Assembly (NCBI GenBank): GCA_035695825.1
Contig: DASRRH010000029.1
Span: forward strand, 45,811-109,810
Length of the DNA: 64,000 nt
Direction: 5' to 3'
Source: JAKEFM01 sp035695825
GTDB lineage: Bacteria; Planctomycetota; UBA1135; JAKEFM01
Both the position numbers and the translations under genes were made by a program. Below are positions 16,701 through 24,524 of the stretch, one piece after another. Under the pieces are notes generated by a model that saw only the letters and a list, made by a program, of their open reading frames with translations, ran no database searches and had not been told where the DNA came from. The stretch's first letter is position 1. The number at the start of each line of letters is the position of its first letter.

Positions 16701-18664
16701 AGGCCCACGACGCGCGCGGGGCCCTGGCCGCTGAGTCCGGCGAGTTCCGCAACCGGATCCCCTTCTTCCTCGAGCCGAAGGTGCCCGTCGCCCTCTCGGC
16801 GGGCGACCGCCTCCTCCTCCCCGTCGTCGCGGCGAACGACACGGACGCGGCAGCGGACGTCCAAGTCGGCCTTGAGATTGCCGGCGACTTCCTCCGCCTC
16901 GACGGCCAGGCCGGGCGCACCGTTCGCGTCGAGGCCGGGAATCGCGGGCGGGCGATCTTCGAGCTGCAGGCCGGTCACGGTCGAGGCAACGCCGGCCTGA
17001 CCTTTACGGGCCGCGACCCACGTGGGTTCCAGGATCGGAGCGTCCGGTCGATCCCGATCGTCCCGCGCGGCTACCCGATCGAGATCGCCCGCGGCGGAAC
17101 GCTCGAGAAGCGCGACGCGGCGACGATCTCGCTCCCCGTCGATCTCGACCGGACGACCCTCTCCGGTTCGCTCCGGCTCTACCCCTCGGTGCTCTCAACC
17201 CTCGTCGACGGGCTCGACGCGATGCTCCAGCAGCCGGGCGGGTGCTTCGAGCAGGCCTCCTCGAGCAACTACCCGAACGTCCTCGTCCTCACCTACCTCG
17301 CCGAGCAGGAGGCCGCCGCCCCCGAAGTCGCCCGCCGCGCGAAGGACCTCCTCGCGAAGGGGTACGGCCTGCTCGCCGGCTACGAGTGCAAGCAGCGCGG
17401 GTACGAGTGGTTCGGCGGCGATCCGGGCCACGAGGCGCTCTCGGCCTACGGCCTGATGGAGTTCGCCGACATGTCGCGGGTGCACGCGGTCGACGCCGCG
17501 ATGGTCGCCCGGACGCGCGACTGGCTGCTCGCTCGCCGCGACGGCAAGGGAGGCTTCCTCCGAAATGACCGAGCCCTCGACTCCTTCGGCCGGGCGCCGG
17601 CCGACCTGACCGACGCCTACATCGTCTGGGCGGTCACCGAGGCGGACGCGGGCATCGACCTCGCGAGGGAGATCGCCTCCGTCGAGGAGCGCGCGCGGGC
17701 GAGCGACGACCCTTACCTCGTCGCGCTCGCCGCGAACGCCCTCGCGAACCGCAATGCGCCCGGGGCGAAGACGCTCCTCGACCGGCTCGCCTCGATGCAA
17801 GCCGAGGACGGCCGGCTCGCCGGGAAGAGGACGTCGATCACCTCGAGCACCGGGCCGAACCTCGACGTCGAGACGACCGCGCTCGCGGCGATGGCCTTCG
17901 TCACGGATCCCGCCCGACTCCCGAACGCCGAGCAGGCGGTGCGGTGGCTCGTCGCGCAACGGCAGGGGGGACGGTTCGGGGCGACGCAGGCGACGATCCT
18001 CGCGCTGCGGGCGCTCGTCGAGCACGGGCGGGCCACTCGCCGGACGGCGTGCGACCACGACCTCAAGGTGACAGTGAACGGCCGGACGGTGGCGACCCGT
18101 CACGTCCCGGCCGGATCGCCCGGCGCCGTCTCCTTCGAGCGCGAGATGCTTGAGGCGCTTGTCCCGGGCGAGAACCGCGTCGAGATCGAGACGACGGGCG
18201 CCGAGACGCTCCCCTGGGCGATCGCGCTGCGCTACCACACGAACGCCCCGCCGAGCGATCCGGGCTGCGCCGTCGAGATCTCGACGGCGCTCGACCGCGA
18301 GGTCGTCGCCGAGGGGGAGACGGCGCGGATGGATGTCACGCTGCGAAACCGCCGGGCCGAGGGAGTGCCGATGACGCTCGTCCGGATCGGCCTCCCCGCA
18401 GGCCTCGAGCCGCGGCCCGACCAGTTGAAAGAGTGGAAGGAGCAGGGGCTCGTCGACGCGTACGAGACGCGACCGCGCGAGGTGACCCTCTACTACCGCG
18501 GCCTGGCCCCCTCGGCTGAGAAGCGGCTCGCGCTCGACCTCGTCGCCGCGATCCCGGGCGAGTTCGAGGGTCCCGCGACGAGCGCGTACCTCTACTACTC
18601 GGACGACAGGAAGGCCTGGGCCGCGCCCGCGCGCGTGCGGATCGATCCGGCGGGAGTGCGGTGA
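13742..18664 (+). CDS. Anti-sigma zinc finger fused to membrane-bound alpha-2-macroglobulin
   Basis: A 1640-residue protein. Residues 4-37 form a ZAS-type anti-sigma zinc site: Cys4, then 25 residues, then His30-x3-Cys34-x2-Cys37. A transmembrane segment follows at about 83-100. The exported part has macroglobulin domains ('GTDKPLYRPGEPV' near residue 217) and two further hydrophobic segments at about 755-774 and 785-801. The bait/A2M region contains 'VLYWNPNLVTGEDGKAHFEF'. The thioester motif is G-G-C-F-E-Q (Cys1168, Glu1170, Gln1171), followed by a toroid helical domain. Alpha-2-macroglobulins trap proteases that cleave the bait; the fused anti-sigma domain would hold the sigma factor encoded just upstream. 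I infer envelope protease sensing with direct transcriptional output. Confidence 0.9.
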   Translation: MNACESTKELLLDHLYGALDEPEETAVRDHLAACEACRAALAMAREQRELLAEAARLPVNDFAFTSPPASSPIPIRFTGFRRVGAAAAAALLGAAGVFGYRAHARAQILARNPRVSVLGPVAVPSGSPAQFLVDVRTLDGDPLRAEVSGEVQRADGRETQQALTDGNGEARLSVNSGSGRPGEQMLVGFRVKTPDGIERHGSTMLVRDATRLLARVGTDKPLYRPGEPVRVRAVALERFRLTPAGDLPVRFQVFDPRGSLLADPTVPAIAGVGAWTWPIPDGAAGGEYRVVLTGDPGGFETFPKTERKFVVRSYRVPRIKGDIDFDRDAYGPGATGEATVSVERAEGGVPRGAALDAIVTVDGKEDSRETLALPDTGNAKVRFTLPKEIEQGRGTLTVVVRDGGNVETLAKTLPIVIDRLDVAFFPEGGDLVAGLPSRVYFSVRDPKDEPADLEAEVVDSRGREVAEAKVEDLGRGRFELTPKAGETYRLVARRPERVELRAAFPAVNDRGVVVRALDDVTPPGAPLRLEVASTESGRHDVAAYCRGVLVAQDTVRFAAGESREVALRANADVGGVFRVTVFDPAGSPRAERLVSVEPPHRVDLEIRPSVAAASPGDTVKVDLLARDENGRPARAVLGVGVVDDAVVSLAKDEDTPSLPMHFLLGLEVEELEKVDVFARGPNAARAVDRLLGVQGWRHFAWREPAAFLANNAEKGPRVVVASAVDTPQRSDNEAEVRIAVEAGMSQVDERLRRRAGVLAIAGGIVFGLVRLVSGLAARRPLRVGTALAGGTLAVLLGITLNPGGFEERPAVVGGLPGNLRFEAPVVAVANAAQRPGSDGFRSSWTSFFAGESQSPSPGGAWGSGGANLLVLRADRPVVEFFQDAIAGPPEMRANLWRFEEPNEDLELAAGRDDFIVGRRMPGPTAPGHARFLAREYAHRKRPNHDGSRQDFTEVLYWNPNLVTGEDGKAHFEFDTSDSVTTFAVGVEAHDARGALAAESGEFRNRIPFFLEPKVPVALSAGDRLLLPVVAANDTDAAADVQVGLEIAGDFLRLDGQAGRTVRVEAGNRGRAIFELQAGHGRGNAGLTFTGRDPRGFQDRSVRSIPIVPRGYPIEIARGGTLEKRDAATISLPVDLDRTTLSGSLRLYPSVLSTLVDGLDAMLQQPGGCFEQASSSNYPNVLVLTYLAEQEAAAPEVARRAKDLLAKGYGLLAGYECKQRGYEWFGGDPGHEALSAYGLMEFADMSRVHAVDAAMVARTRDWLLARRDGKGGFLRNDRALDSFGRAPADLTDAYIVWAVTEADAGIDLAREIASVEERARASDDPYLVALAANALANRNAPGAKTLLDRLASMQAEDGRLAGKRTSITSSTGPNLDVETTALAAMAFVTDPARLPNAEQAVRWLVAQRQGGRFGATQATILALRALVEHGRATRRTACDHDLKVTVNGRTVATRHVPAGSPGAVSFEREMLEALVPGENRVEIETTGAETLPWAIALRYHTNAPPSDPGCAVEISTALDREVVAEGETARMDVTLRNRRAEGVPMTLVRIGLPAGLEPRPDQLKEWKEQGLVDAYETRPREVTLYYRGLAPSAEKRLALDLVAAIPGEFEGPATSAYLYYSDDRKAWAAPARVRIDPAGVR

Positions 18665-18671
18665 ACCGAAC

Positions 18672-19223
18672 CTACTTCGCCGGCCGCGAGACCGCGAAGA
18701 CGCGGTGATCGAGGCCCCGGAAGAGGACCTGCTTCTCGATGGTCATCCCGATCCGCATCGCGACCCGACGAGAGGGGAGGTTCTCCGGCCTCACGAGAGA
18801 GATCACCCTCGGTTTCCCCAGGACGGCGAAGGCGTGGTCCCGAGTGGCGAGCGCCGCCTCCGCCGCAAAGCCCCTCCGCCAGGACGGCCGGTGGATCAGG
18901 TAGCCGATCTCGGGCTCCCGTACCCCTTCGACCTCCTGGATGGAGAGGCCGACCTGCCCCACGGGGTGGCCGGAGGCTTTCTCGACGACGAGCCAGAGCC
19001 CATGTCCGTCCCTCTCGTAGCGGTCGATCTGCCGGCGCACCCATGCCTCGGACTCCTCGCGGGAGAGCGGCTTGGGGTAGAAGCGCATCCCCTCCGGGTC
19101 GCCGAGCATCCCGGCGACGAAGTCGAGGTCCCCGAGCGTCATCTCCCGGAGGGCGAGCCGGGGAGTCTCGAGGACGGCGGCCTGGAAACGATTCCGCGCC
19201 ACGGAACCGGGTCGGATTCTCAC
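18672..19223 (-). CDS. GNAT-family N-acetyltransferase (RimJ/RimL-like)
   Basis: A 183-residue protein with a GTG start overlapping the MMPL stop (GTGA). It shows the GNAT order: 'TPRLALREMTLGDLDFV' at the start, 'GLWLVVEKASGHPVGQVGL', 'EIGYLIHRPSWRRGFAAEA' (the acetyl-CoA pyrophosphate loop, R-R-G-F-A), and 'VRPENLPSRRVAMRIGM'. The resemblance is to RimJ/RimL ribosomal-protein or small-molecule acetyltransferases. Its overlap with the MMPL gene makes it the last gene of that unit. Substrate unknown. Confidence 0.85.
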   Translation of the reverse strand: MRIRPGSVARNRFQAAVLETPRLALREMTLGDLDFVAGMLGDPEGMRFYPKPLSREESEAWVRRQIDRYERDGHGLWLVVEKASGHPVGQVGLSIQEVEGVREPEIGYLIHRPSWRRGFAAEAALATRDHAFAVLGKPRVISLVRPENLPSRRVAMRIGMTIEKQVLFRGLDHRVFAVSRPAK

Positions 19224-21700
19224 CCCGAGCCGCGAGGGGATCGACCCCCCCCGAGCGCCGCCTTCCCCCGAGGACCGGTGCCGAGTACCGCGGGAACGAG
19301 GAGGAGGGCCGCCGCGAGCGCGAAGGCGACCCCGACGGCCGCGGCCAGGCCGAGGTCGCGCAGGGCGGGATGCACGGAGAAGACGAGGGTTCCGAAGCCG
19401 AGGATGGTCGTGAGGCCGCTCGTGAGGAGGGCGCGGGCGCTCTCCGCCAACGCCTCGGCCGCGTCGCCGTCGCGGCGGAAGCGCAGCCAGAGGTGGATGC
19501 CGTAGTCGTCGGCCATCCCGGTGAGGAGGGGGAAGACGGCGAGGTTTCCGACGGTGATGCCGCGGCCCGCGAGCCGCAGCGCCGCCGCCGCGCCGAGGGC
19601 CGAGGCCGCGATCGGGACGAGGCTCACGAGGACGCCGGGGACGCTCCGGATCGTGGCGGCGAGGATCGCGAGGAGGAGGAGGAGCGCGAAGGCTCCGAGC
19701 CGGTTGAGGTCCGTGGTGACGAGATCCCCGAGGCGCCCTCGCAAGACGGGGAGACCGGTCACGACCACGCCCTCTCCAGCCGCGGCGCGGACGCGCGCGA
19801 TCGTCTCGACGACCAGGGACGGGTCCTCGGGGTACACCGTCGTCGCGAGCCGGATCCGCCCCTCACGCGACGAGATCGACCCGTCGAGCGTGGGGCCGAG
19901 GCCCGCCTCCCGCCACTCCTCCGGACCGGGAGCCGGCTTTCCGAGGTCCTCGAGCAGGCGGCGGAGGCGCCCGGCCTGCTCCTCGGCGTAGGCCTCCCGG
20001 AATCCGGCGGCCCGCAGCGCTCCCTTCCACTCCCGGGACGCCTCGACCGGACCGACGTCCGCGAGGGCGGCACGGGCGCGACCGGCCGTCTCCCGGGAGA
20101 CCAGGAAGAACCGGAGCGACTGGATCCGGAACTCCCCCGGCCCTCCCCCCGCCGCGGCGAGCCGTTCGAAGAGGGCGTCGTTCGTCCGGATCGCCTCCTC
20201 GAGGGTCGACGCCTCGGCGACGAGCACGAGGGGCTCGACGACGTTGCCGAACCGCGCGAGGACGCGATCCTGCTCGGCGAAGGCGGGAAGGTCGGGTCGC
20301 AGCGTCTCGGTTCCCGTCCGCACCTCGAGCCCGGCGGCGAGCCACGCGCACGCGAGGAGGAAGACGACCCCGCTCGCGCGCACGAGGGCCCGGTGCCGCA
20401 CGAGGGCCTCCCCGAGCCGCCTCGCCGGGCCGCGCGCGGGGTCGGGCGCCGCGCGGCCGCACCGGCCGAGCCAGGCCGGGAGGACGAGGAGCGAGCTCGC
20501 GCAGGCGAGCGAAACGCCGACGGCGAGGAGCACGCCGAACTCGGCGTACCCGCGGAAGGAGGAGAAGAGGAGAACGGCGAACGCCCCGGCCGTCGTGGCG
20601 GCCGAGACGAGGAGGCCGCGCGCGATCCCGCCCGTGGCCGCCGCGACCGCCTGCAGGGGAGAGAGCCCCGACTCGAGACCGTGGGCGTACGCGTTCGATA
20701 CGTGCAGGCCGAAGTTGATCCCGAGACCGACGAGCGCGGAGGCGAAACCGACGGAGACGACGTGGATCTCCCCGAAGACGGCTCCCGCCACGCCCGCCGT
20801 CCAGACGACGGCGAGGACCAAGGCCGCTCCGACCGAGAGGAGGAGGCGGACCCCCCGGAAGAGGAGCCCGGCGACGACGTGGACCGCGACGAGAGCGACG
20901 AGGCCGTTGCCGACGAGGTCGAAGCGCATGCGGGCGGAGGCCTCGGCGGCGATCGGATAAGCGCCCGCGAGGGCGAGGGTGAGCCCCGAGCCGCCGAGCG
21001 CCGCCGCGAAGCGTTCCCTCGTCGCCCGGACGATCTCCTCCGAGAAGGCGACGTCCTCGGGAGGTCGCTCGGCGAGCGCGACGGCAAGGCGCATTCGTCC
21101 GTCCTCGGAGAGGAGCGGAACCGACCCGTCGGCGCCCGGCGGAGAGAACCCCGCCCGCGGACGGTGCGCCACGAAGGAGAGGGCGAGCTCGCGCAGGCCC
21201 AGGGGATCGGCGAGCACCCACTCACGCGACGCCGCCGCGTCCGCGTCGCCGAGCCGCGCCTTCGCCTCGGCCGCCGCCGCGCGAAGACCCTCGGGCTCGA
21301 GCCGCTGGCGGAGGCGGGCCAGGGCCTCCTGAGGCAGGAGGCGGAGGAGGTCCCCCCCGGCCATCCGTCGGAGGACTCCGGCCGGGATCCCCGCCTCGAC
21401 CGAACGCACGCCCGGCAGCGCGCCGAGTCCCGCGAAGAAGGCTTCGACCTTCGCCCCTGCGGAGGAGAGCGCGGCCGCGGAATCGGCCTCGACCGCGACG
21501 AGCAGGCGGCGCGCGAAGCCGAAGTCCTCGACCGCGTCCCGGAACTCCCGCACCGAGGGATCGGAGACCGGCAGGAGCGCGAGGAGATCGGTACCGAGCC
21601 GGAGCCGCGCGACCCCGACCAGCGCGACGGCGGTCGCCAGCAGGGCGAAGAGGGTCGTCCGCCCGGGTCTCCGGGCCGCCGCCGCGAGCCGGTCGCTCAC
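19220..21700 (-). CDS. MMPL/RND-family lipid or polyene exporter
   Basis: An 826-residue protein with a GTG start and the two-fold MMPL layout: a first membrane segment at about 15-32, a large periplasmic domain, a helix bundle, and a repeat of this pattern. The signature helix reads 'GLGINFGLHVSNAYAH' (325-340) in the first half and 'GMADDYGIHLWLRFR' (about 730-744) in the second. The acidic proton-relay residues are thus present only in the second half. Aryl-polyene loci carry an MMPL exporter for the lipid-linked product. It begins 28 bases after the ATP-grasp gene. Confidence 0.88.
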   Translation of the reverse strand: MSDRLAAAARRPGRTTLFALLATAVALVGVARLRLGTDLLALLPVSDPSVREFRDAVEDFGFARRLLVAVEADSAAALSSAGAKVEAFFAGLGALPGVRSVEAGIPAGVLRRMAGGDLLRLLPQEALARLRQRLEPEGLRAAAAEAKARLGDADAAASREWVLADPLGLRELALSFVAHRPRAGFSPPGADGSVPLLSEDGRMRLAVALAERPPEDVAFSEEIVRATRERFAAALGGSGLTLALAGAYPIAAEASARMRFDLVGNGLVALVAVHVVAGLLFRGVRLLLSVGAALVLAVVWTAGVAGAVFGEIHVVSVGFASALVGLGINFGLHVSNAYAHGLESGLSPLQAVAAATGGIARGLLVSAATTAGAFAVLLFSSFRGYAEFGVLLAVGVSLACASSLLVLPAWLGRCGRAAPDPARGPARRLGEALVRHRALVRASGVVFLLACAWLAAGLEVRTGTETLRPDLPAFAEQDRVLARFGNVVEPLVLVAEASTLEEAIRTNDALFERLAAAGGGPGEFRIQSLRFFLVSRETAGRARAALADVGPVEASREWKGALRAAGFREAYAEEQAGRLRRLLEDLGKPAPGPEEWREAGLGPTLDGSISSREGRIRLATTVYPEDPSLVVETIARVRAAAGEGVVVTGLPVLRGRLGDLVTTDLNRLGAFALLLLLAILAATIRSVPGVLVSLVPIAASALGAAAALRLAGRGITVGNLAVFPLLTGMADDYGIHLWLRFRRDGDAAEALAESARALLTSGLTTILGFGTLVFSVHPALRDLGLAAAVGVAFALAAALLLVPAVLGTGPRGKAALGGGRSPRGSG

Positions 21701-21728
21701 GCGGCCGGCTCCCGAGGCCCGCGGACGG

Positions 21729-22889
21729 TCATCCCCGGCGGATCGCGCGGAACTCCGCCCGCGTCAGGAAAGGCACGAGCGAGAGGAACTGTCCGAGCGC
21801 CGGCCCCGGATCGCGCCACGACTCGACGTCGTAGTGGGCGCCGCGGAACCGGAAGAAGGGGGGATCGAGCCGCCAGCGATCGGGATTGCGCAGGAAGTGG
21901 AGCGCGTCCCCCGGGAAGAGGAAACGGCAGCGCACCCCGACGCGGTAGGTCCGGACGGGGGCGGGATCGACTCCGCGCGCGAGCTCGTGGCAGAGGAGCG
22001 GCACGTTCACCCCGGCGCGGACGGCGAGGGCGAGGGAGCCCCAGAAGCGCGGGTTCACCTCGAGCAGGAGCGGCTCGCCCGTCGAGGGGTCCTCGAGGAA
22101 CTCGCAGTGCGCGGGCCCGACCCATCCCGCGGCGCGCAGCAGCGCGATCGATCGAGCGATCGCCTCGGGGTGCTCGATCGTTTCGCGCAGCGTCCCCGGC
22201 CCGCCGTCGACCGGGTATTGGCGGAGCCGCCGATAGGCGACCGCCGCGAGCGCCCCCCCGTCGCGTCCGAGGACGCAGCCGACTCCGATCGCGCGCCCGG
22301 CCGGCGCCACGCGCTCCTGGACGACGCACGCGCCCCGCCTCGCTTCGATCGCGCGGATCGCGGCCGGGACGTCCTGGCGGCGCTCGACGTAGCGGCGTCC
22401 GCGCGAGCCCGAGCCGACGCGCGGTTTGACGACAAAGGGGGGGCGCAACGCGGCGAGCCGCGGGTCCTCCGGACCGAGCGCAGGCACGGTCCGGGGAGCG
22501 GGGATCCCGAGCGAGGAGGCGAGCTCCAGCGCGCGGGCCTTGTCGCGCAGCCGTCCGACGACCCCCGGTTCCGGGAAGGGCACGCCACAGCCGCGCGGGA
22601 GCGCGGCCCGGATGCGCAGGCAGAGGTCGAGCGTCGCGTCCTCCATCGGGAGGATCGAGGAGAGTCGCAGTTCCCCGGCCGTTTCGACGAGCCAGGCGCC
22701 GAAACGCTCCGGCGCCGAGACGGGCGAGGGGTAGCGCAGCCTCCGGCGCGCGAACCGCGAGAAGGCCGCCGCATTCAGCCGCGAGACCTCGCCGACCGCG
22801 ACGGGGACGCGCGCCTCGCCGAGGCCTCGGACGGCGGCAAGCGCTTTGCGCCAGATTCCGTCCGTGACGAGGGAACCCCCCTCACGCAT
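21729..22889 (-). CDS. ATP-grasp family ligase
   Basis: A 386-residue protein starting at an ATG that overlaps the lipoprotein gene by eight bases. It has a pre-ATP-grasp domain ('MEDATLDLCLRIRAALP') and the ATP-grasp elements 'DKARALELASSLGIPAPRT', 'PFVVKPRVGSGSRG' (ATP lysine), 'CVVQERV', and the metal-binding 'FLEDPSTGEPLLLEVNPRFWGS'. It resembles carboxylate-amine ligases of the carbamoyl-phosphate-synthase-like or PylC/MvdD-like type. The C-terminal 100 residues have no motif I recognise. It would activate a carboxylate as acyl phosphate and join it to an amine or other nucleophile. Substrate unknown; context suggests tailoring or anchoring of the polyene. Confidence 0.8.
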   Translation of the reverse strand: MREGGSLVTDGIWRKALAAVRGLGEARVPVAVGEVSRLNAAAFSRFARRRLRYPSPVSAPERFGAWLVETAGELRLSSILPMEDATLDLCLRIRAALPRGCGVPFPEPGVVGRLRDKARALELASSLGIPAPRTVPALGPEDPRLAALRPPFVVKPRVGSGSRGRRYVERRQDVPAAIRAIEARRGACVVQERVAPAGRAIGVGCVLGRDGGALAAVAYRRLRQYPVDGGPGTLRETIEHPEAIARSIALLRAAGWVGPAHCEFLEDPSTGEPLLLEVNPRFWGSLALAVRAGVNVPLLCHELARGVDPAPVRTYRVGVRCRFLFPGDALHFLRNPDRWRLDPPFFRFRGAHYDVESWRDPGPALGQFLSLVPFLTRAEFRAIRRG

Positions 22890-23595
22890 CGGGGTCCCCT
22901 TCCTTCAGGTCGTCCGTCGCTCCGGGCTCGAACGTCTCGGGTCTCGGCGCGCCGGGCTCGACCGCCTCGATCCGGACTTCGATCCGCTCCCGCAGCCGCA
23001 GCCCGTGGATCACCATCCGCCCCGGGACCGATCCCTCCCCTTCCTGCTCGATCCACACGCCGGGGAGTTCCCGGCGCCGCAGCCGGAGCGTCCCCGGCTC
23101 GAACGCGTAGACGTTTTCTCCGTCGACGCCGAGGACCTCCTCCTCGGTCCGGGCGAGCGACAGCCGGGCGGGGAGGCCCGCGCAGAGATCGAAGGCGAGG
23201 AGGAGGTCGCGCGCGACGAGGACCGGCGTCGGCCCCTTCGCCTCGAGGAGGCTCCGCCGGTAGAGGATCGCCTCGGGGGTCGTCACGATCGCCCAGAGGA
23301 GCCCCTCGACCGATCCCGCCTTGAGGACCGTCCCGAACGGCTGCCGCAGGAGCACGAACGCGCGACCGGGCGCCGCAGCCGCGATGAAGTCCATGGTCCG
23401 GCGCCGGGTGAGCGCGAGGAAGAAGTCTCCCTCGATCGCGACCGTGCCGACCGCGCGGTAGCCCGCGGGGGGGGGGTTCGCCGCGCGGACGGCGCGCTCG
23501 AGATCGGCGACCTCGGATTCCGGGACCGGCACGGGAGCGGCGCGGCAGGACGCGGCGCCGAGGAGCCAGGGGAGCAGGAAGGGAGCGCGGTTCAC
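22882..23595 (-). CDS. LolB/DUF3261-like lipoprotein
   Basis: A 237-residue lipoprotein from the GTG at 23595, chosen because it overlaps the methyltransferase stop (GTGA) and gives the signal MNRAPFLLPWLLGAASC with its lipobox. The mature protein is a predicted half-barrel: 'YRAVGTVAIEGDFFLALT', 'MDFIAAAAPGRAFVLLRQPFG', 'GMVIHGLRLRERIEVRIE'-like strands toward the end. LolB-like and DUF3261 lipoproteins of aryl-polyene loci receive the cargo at the outer membrane. This gene would complement the LolA-like protein at 11411-12061. The family match is structural and was judged by eye. Confidence 0.65.
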   Translation of the reverse strand: MNRAPFLLPWLLGAASCRAAPVPVPESEVADLERAVRAANPPPAGYRAVGTVAIEGDFFLALTRRRTMDFIAAAAPGRAFVLLRQPFGTVLKAGSVEGLLWAIVTTPEAILYRRSLLEAKGPTPVLVARDLLLAFDLCAGLPARLSLARTEEEVLGVDGENVYAFEPGTLRLRRRELPGVWIEQEGEGSVPGRMVIHGLRLRERIEVRIEAVEPGAPRPETFEPGATDDLKEGDPDA

Positions 23596-24473
23596 GGCCC
23601 GCGCTTCCGCCCGAGGGCGGAGTAGGAGAGGCCCGGGAGAATCCATCGACCCCCGCTCGCGCGGAACACCGCCTCGCCACCCCCCTCCGCGACGGCCGAG
23701 AACGCCCTGCGGGGCAGGCCGCCGAAGCGGGTCGCCCCGCCGACGAACGCCTCCACCGGTCCGAATCCCGCCTCGGCGAGGAGGCGCCGGAGCACGGCGG
23801 GCGCATAGTCGAACAGGTGGGCGGGCATGTCGTAGAGCCGGTTCGGTACGCGCAGCCACCCGAGCGCGCGCTTGAGCGGGGCGGTGTGGGGGACGCGAAG
23901 GAGGAGCACGCCTCGCGGAACGAGCGCCGCGAACGCCGCGCGGAGGAATGCGAGCGGATCGCGCACGTGCTCGAGGACGTAGAAGGCCGTGATCGCGTGC
24001 AGAGGCGGGGCCCCGCGCAGGTCCTCGGGGAACAGGCCGGGCCACAGGGTCGCGCGCCTCAGCCTCGCCCGCGCGCGCTCGCCCGCGCGCGGCGAGGGGT
24101 CGATGCCGAAGGGCTCCCAGCCGCGGCGCTCCATCGTCTCGAGGAAGCGCCCGAACCCGCAGCCGACGTCGAGGACCCGCCCCGGCCCTCCGACGGCTCC
24201 TTCGACCCGCCGGGCGGCGTCCTCGAAGACCGCCTCCATCGCCCGGTCCCACTCGTCGGCCTCGCCTTCTCCGTCGGGGAGGTAACGCGTGTAGAGTTGC
24301 GCCACCCCTTCGGCCGTCGGACGCGGACTCACGTACCGCAGGCCGCAGCGCGGGCAGCGAAGCATCCGGTAGCCGCCCTCCCGGTGCTCCGGGACGCCGC
24401 CGTCCCGGCCGCACAGGGCGCAGCCAACCTCCTCGAGAGGGAGGGACTCGCGACTGTGATCCCGGAGAAGCAA
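23592..24473 (-). CDS. SAM-dependent methyltransferase with N-terminal zinc ribbon
   Basis: About 293 residues. A zinc ribbon comes first: C-A-L-C-G, then 'LRCPRCGLRYVSPRP'. Next is a class I methyltransferase fold with motif I 'VLDVGCGFGRFLETME', motif II 'PFGIDPSP' and the post-motif 'AFYVLEHVRDPLAFLR'. The TTG at 24473 is the most plausible start; no ATG or GTG lies close to the first zinc ligand. Aryl-polyene loci contain a methyltransferase for the aryl head group; this one could play that part, although zinc-ribbon methyltransferases are also common in sugar and glycan clusters. Confidence 0.8.
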   Translation of the reverse strand: MLLRDHSRESLPLEEVGCALCGRDGGVPEHREGGYRMLRCPRCGLRYVSPRPTAEGVAQLYTRYLPDGEGEADEWDRAMEAVFEDAARRVEGAVGGPGRVLDVGCGFGRFLETMERRGWEPFGIDPSPRAGERARARLRRATLWPGLFPEDLRGAPPLHAITAFYVLEHVRDPLAFLRAAFAALVPRGVLLLRVPHTAPLKRALGWLRVPNRLYDMPAHLFDYAPAVLRRLLAEAGFGPVEAFVGGATRFGGLPRRAFSAVAEGGGEAVFRASGGRWILPGLSYSALGRKRGP

Positions 24474-24524
24474 GCACGAGCTCGGCGGTTCGAGCCCGCG
24501 CGTTTTTAGGGACGCGCCCGAAGG

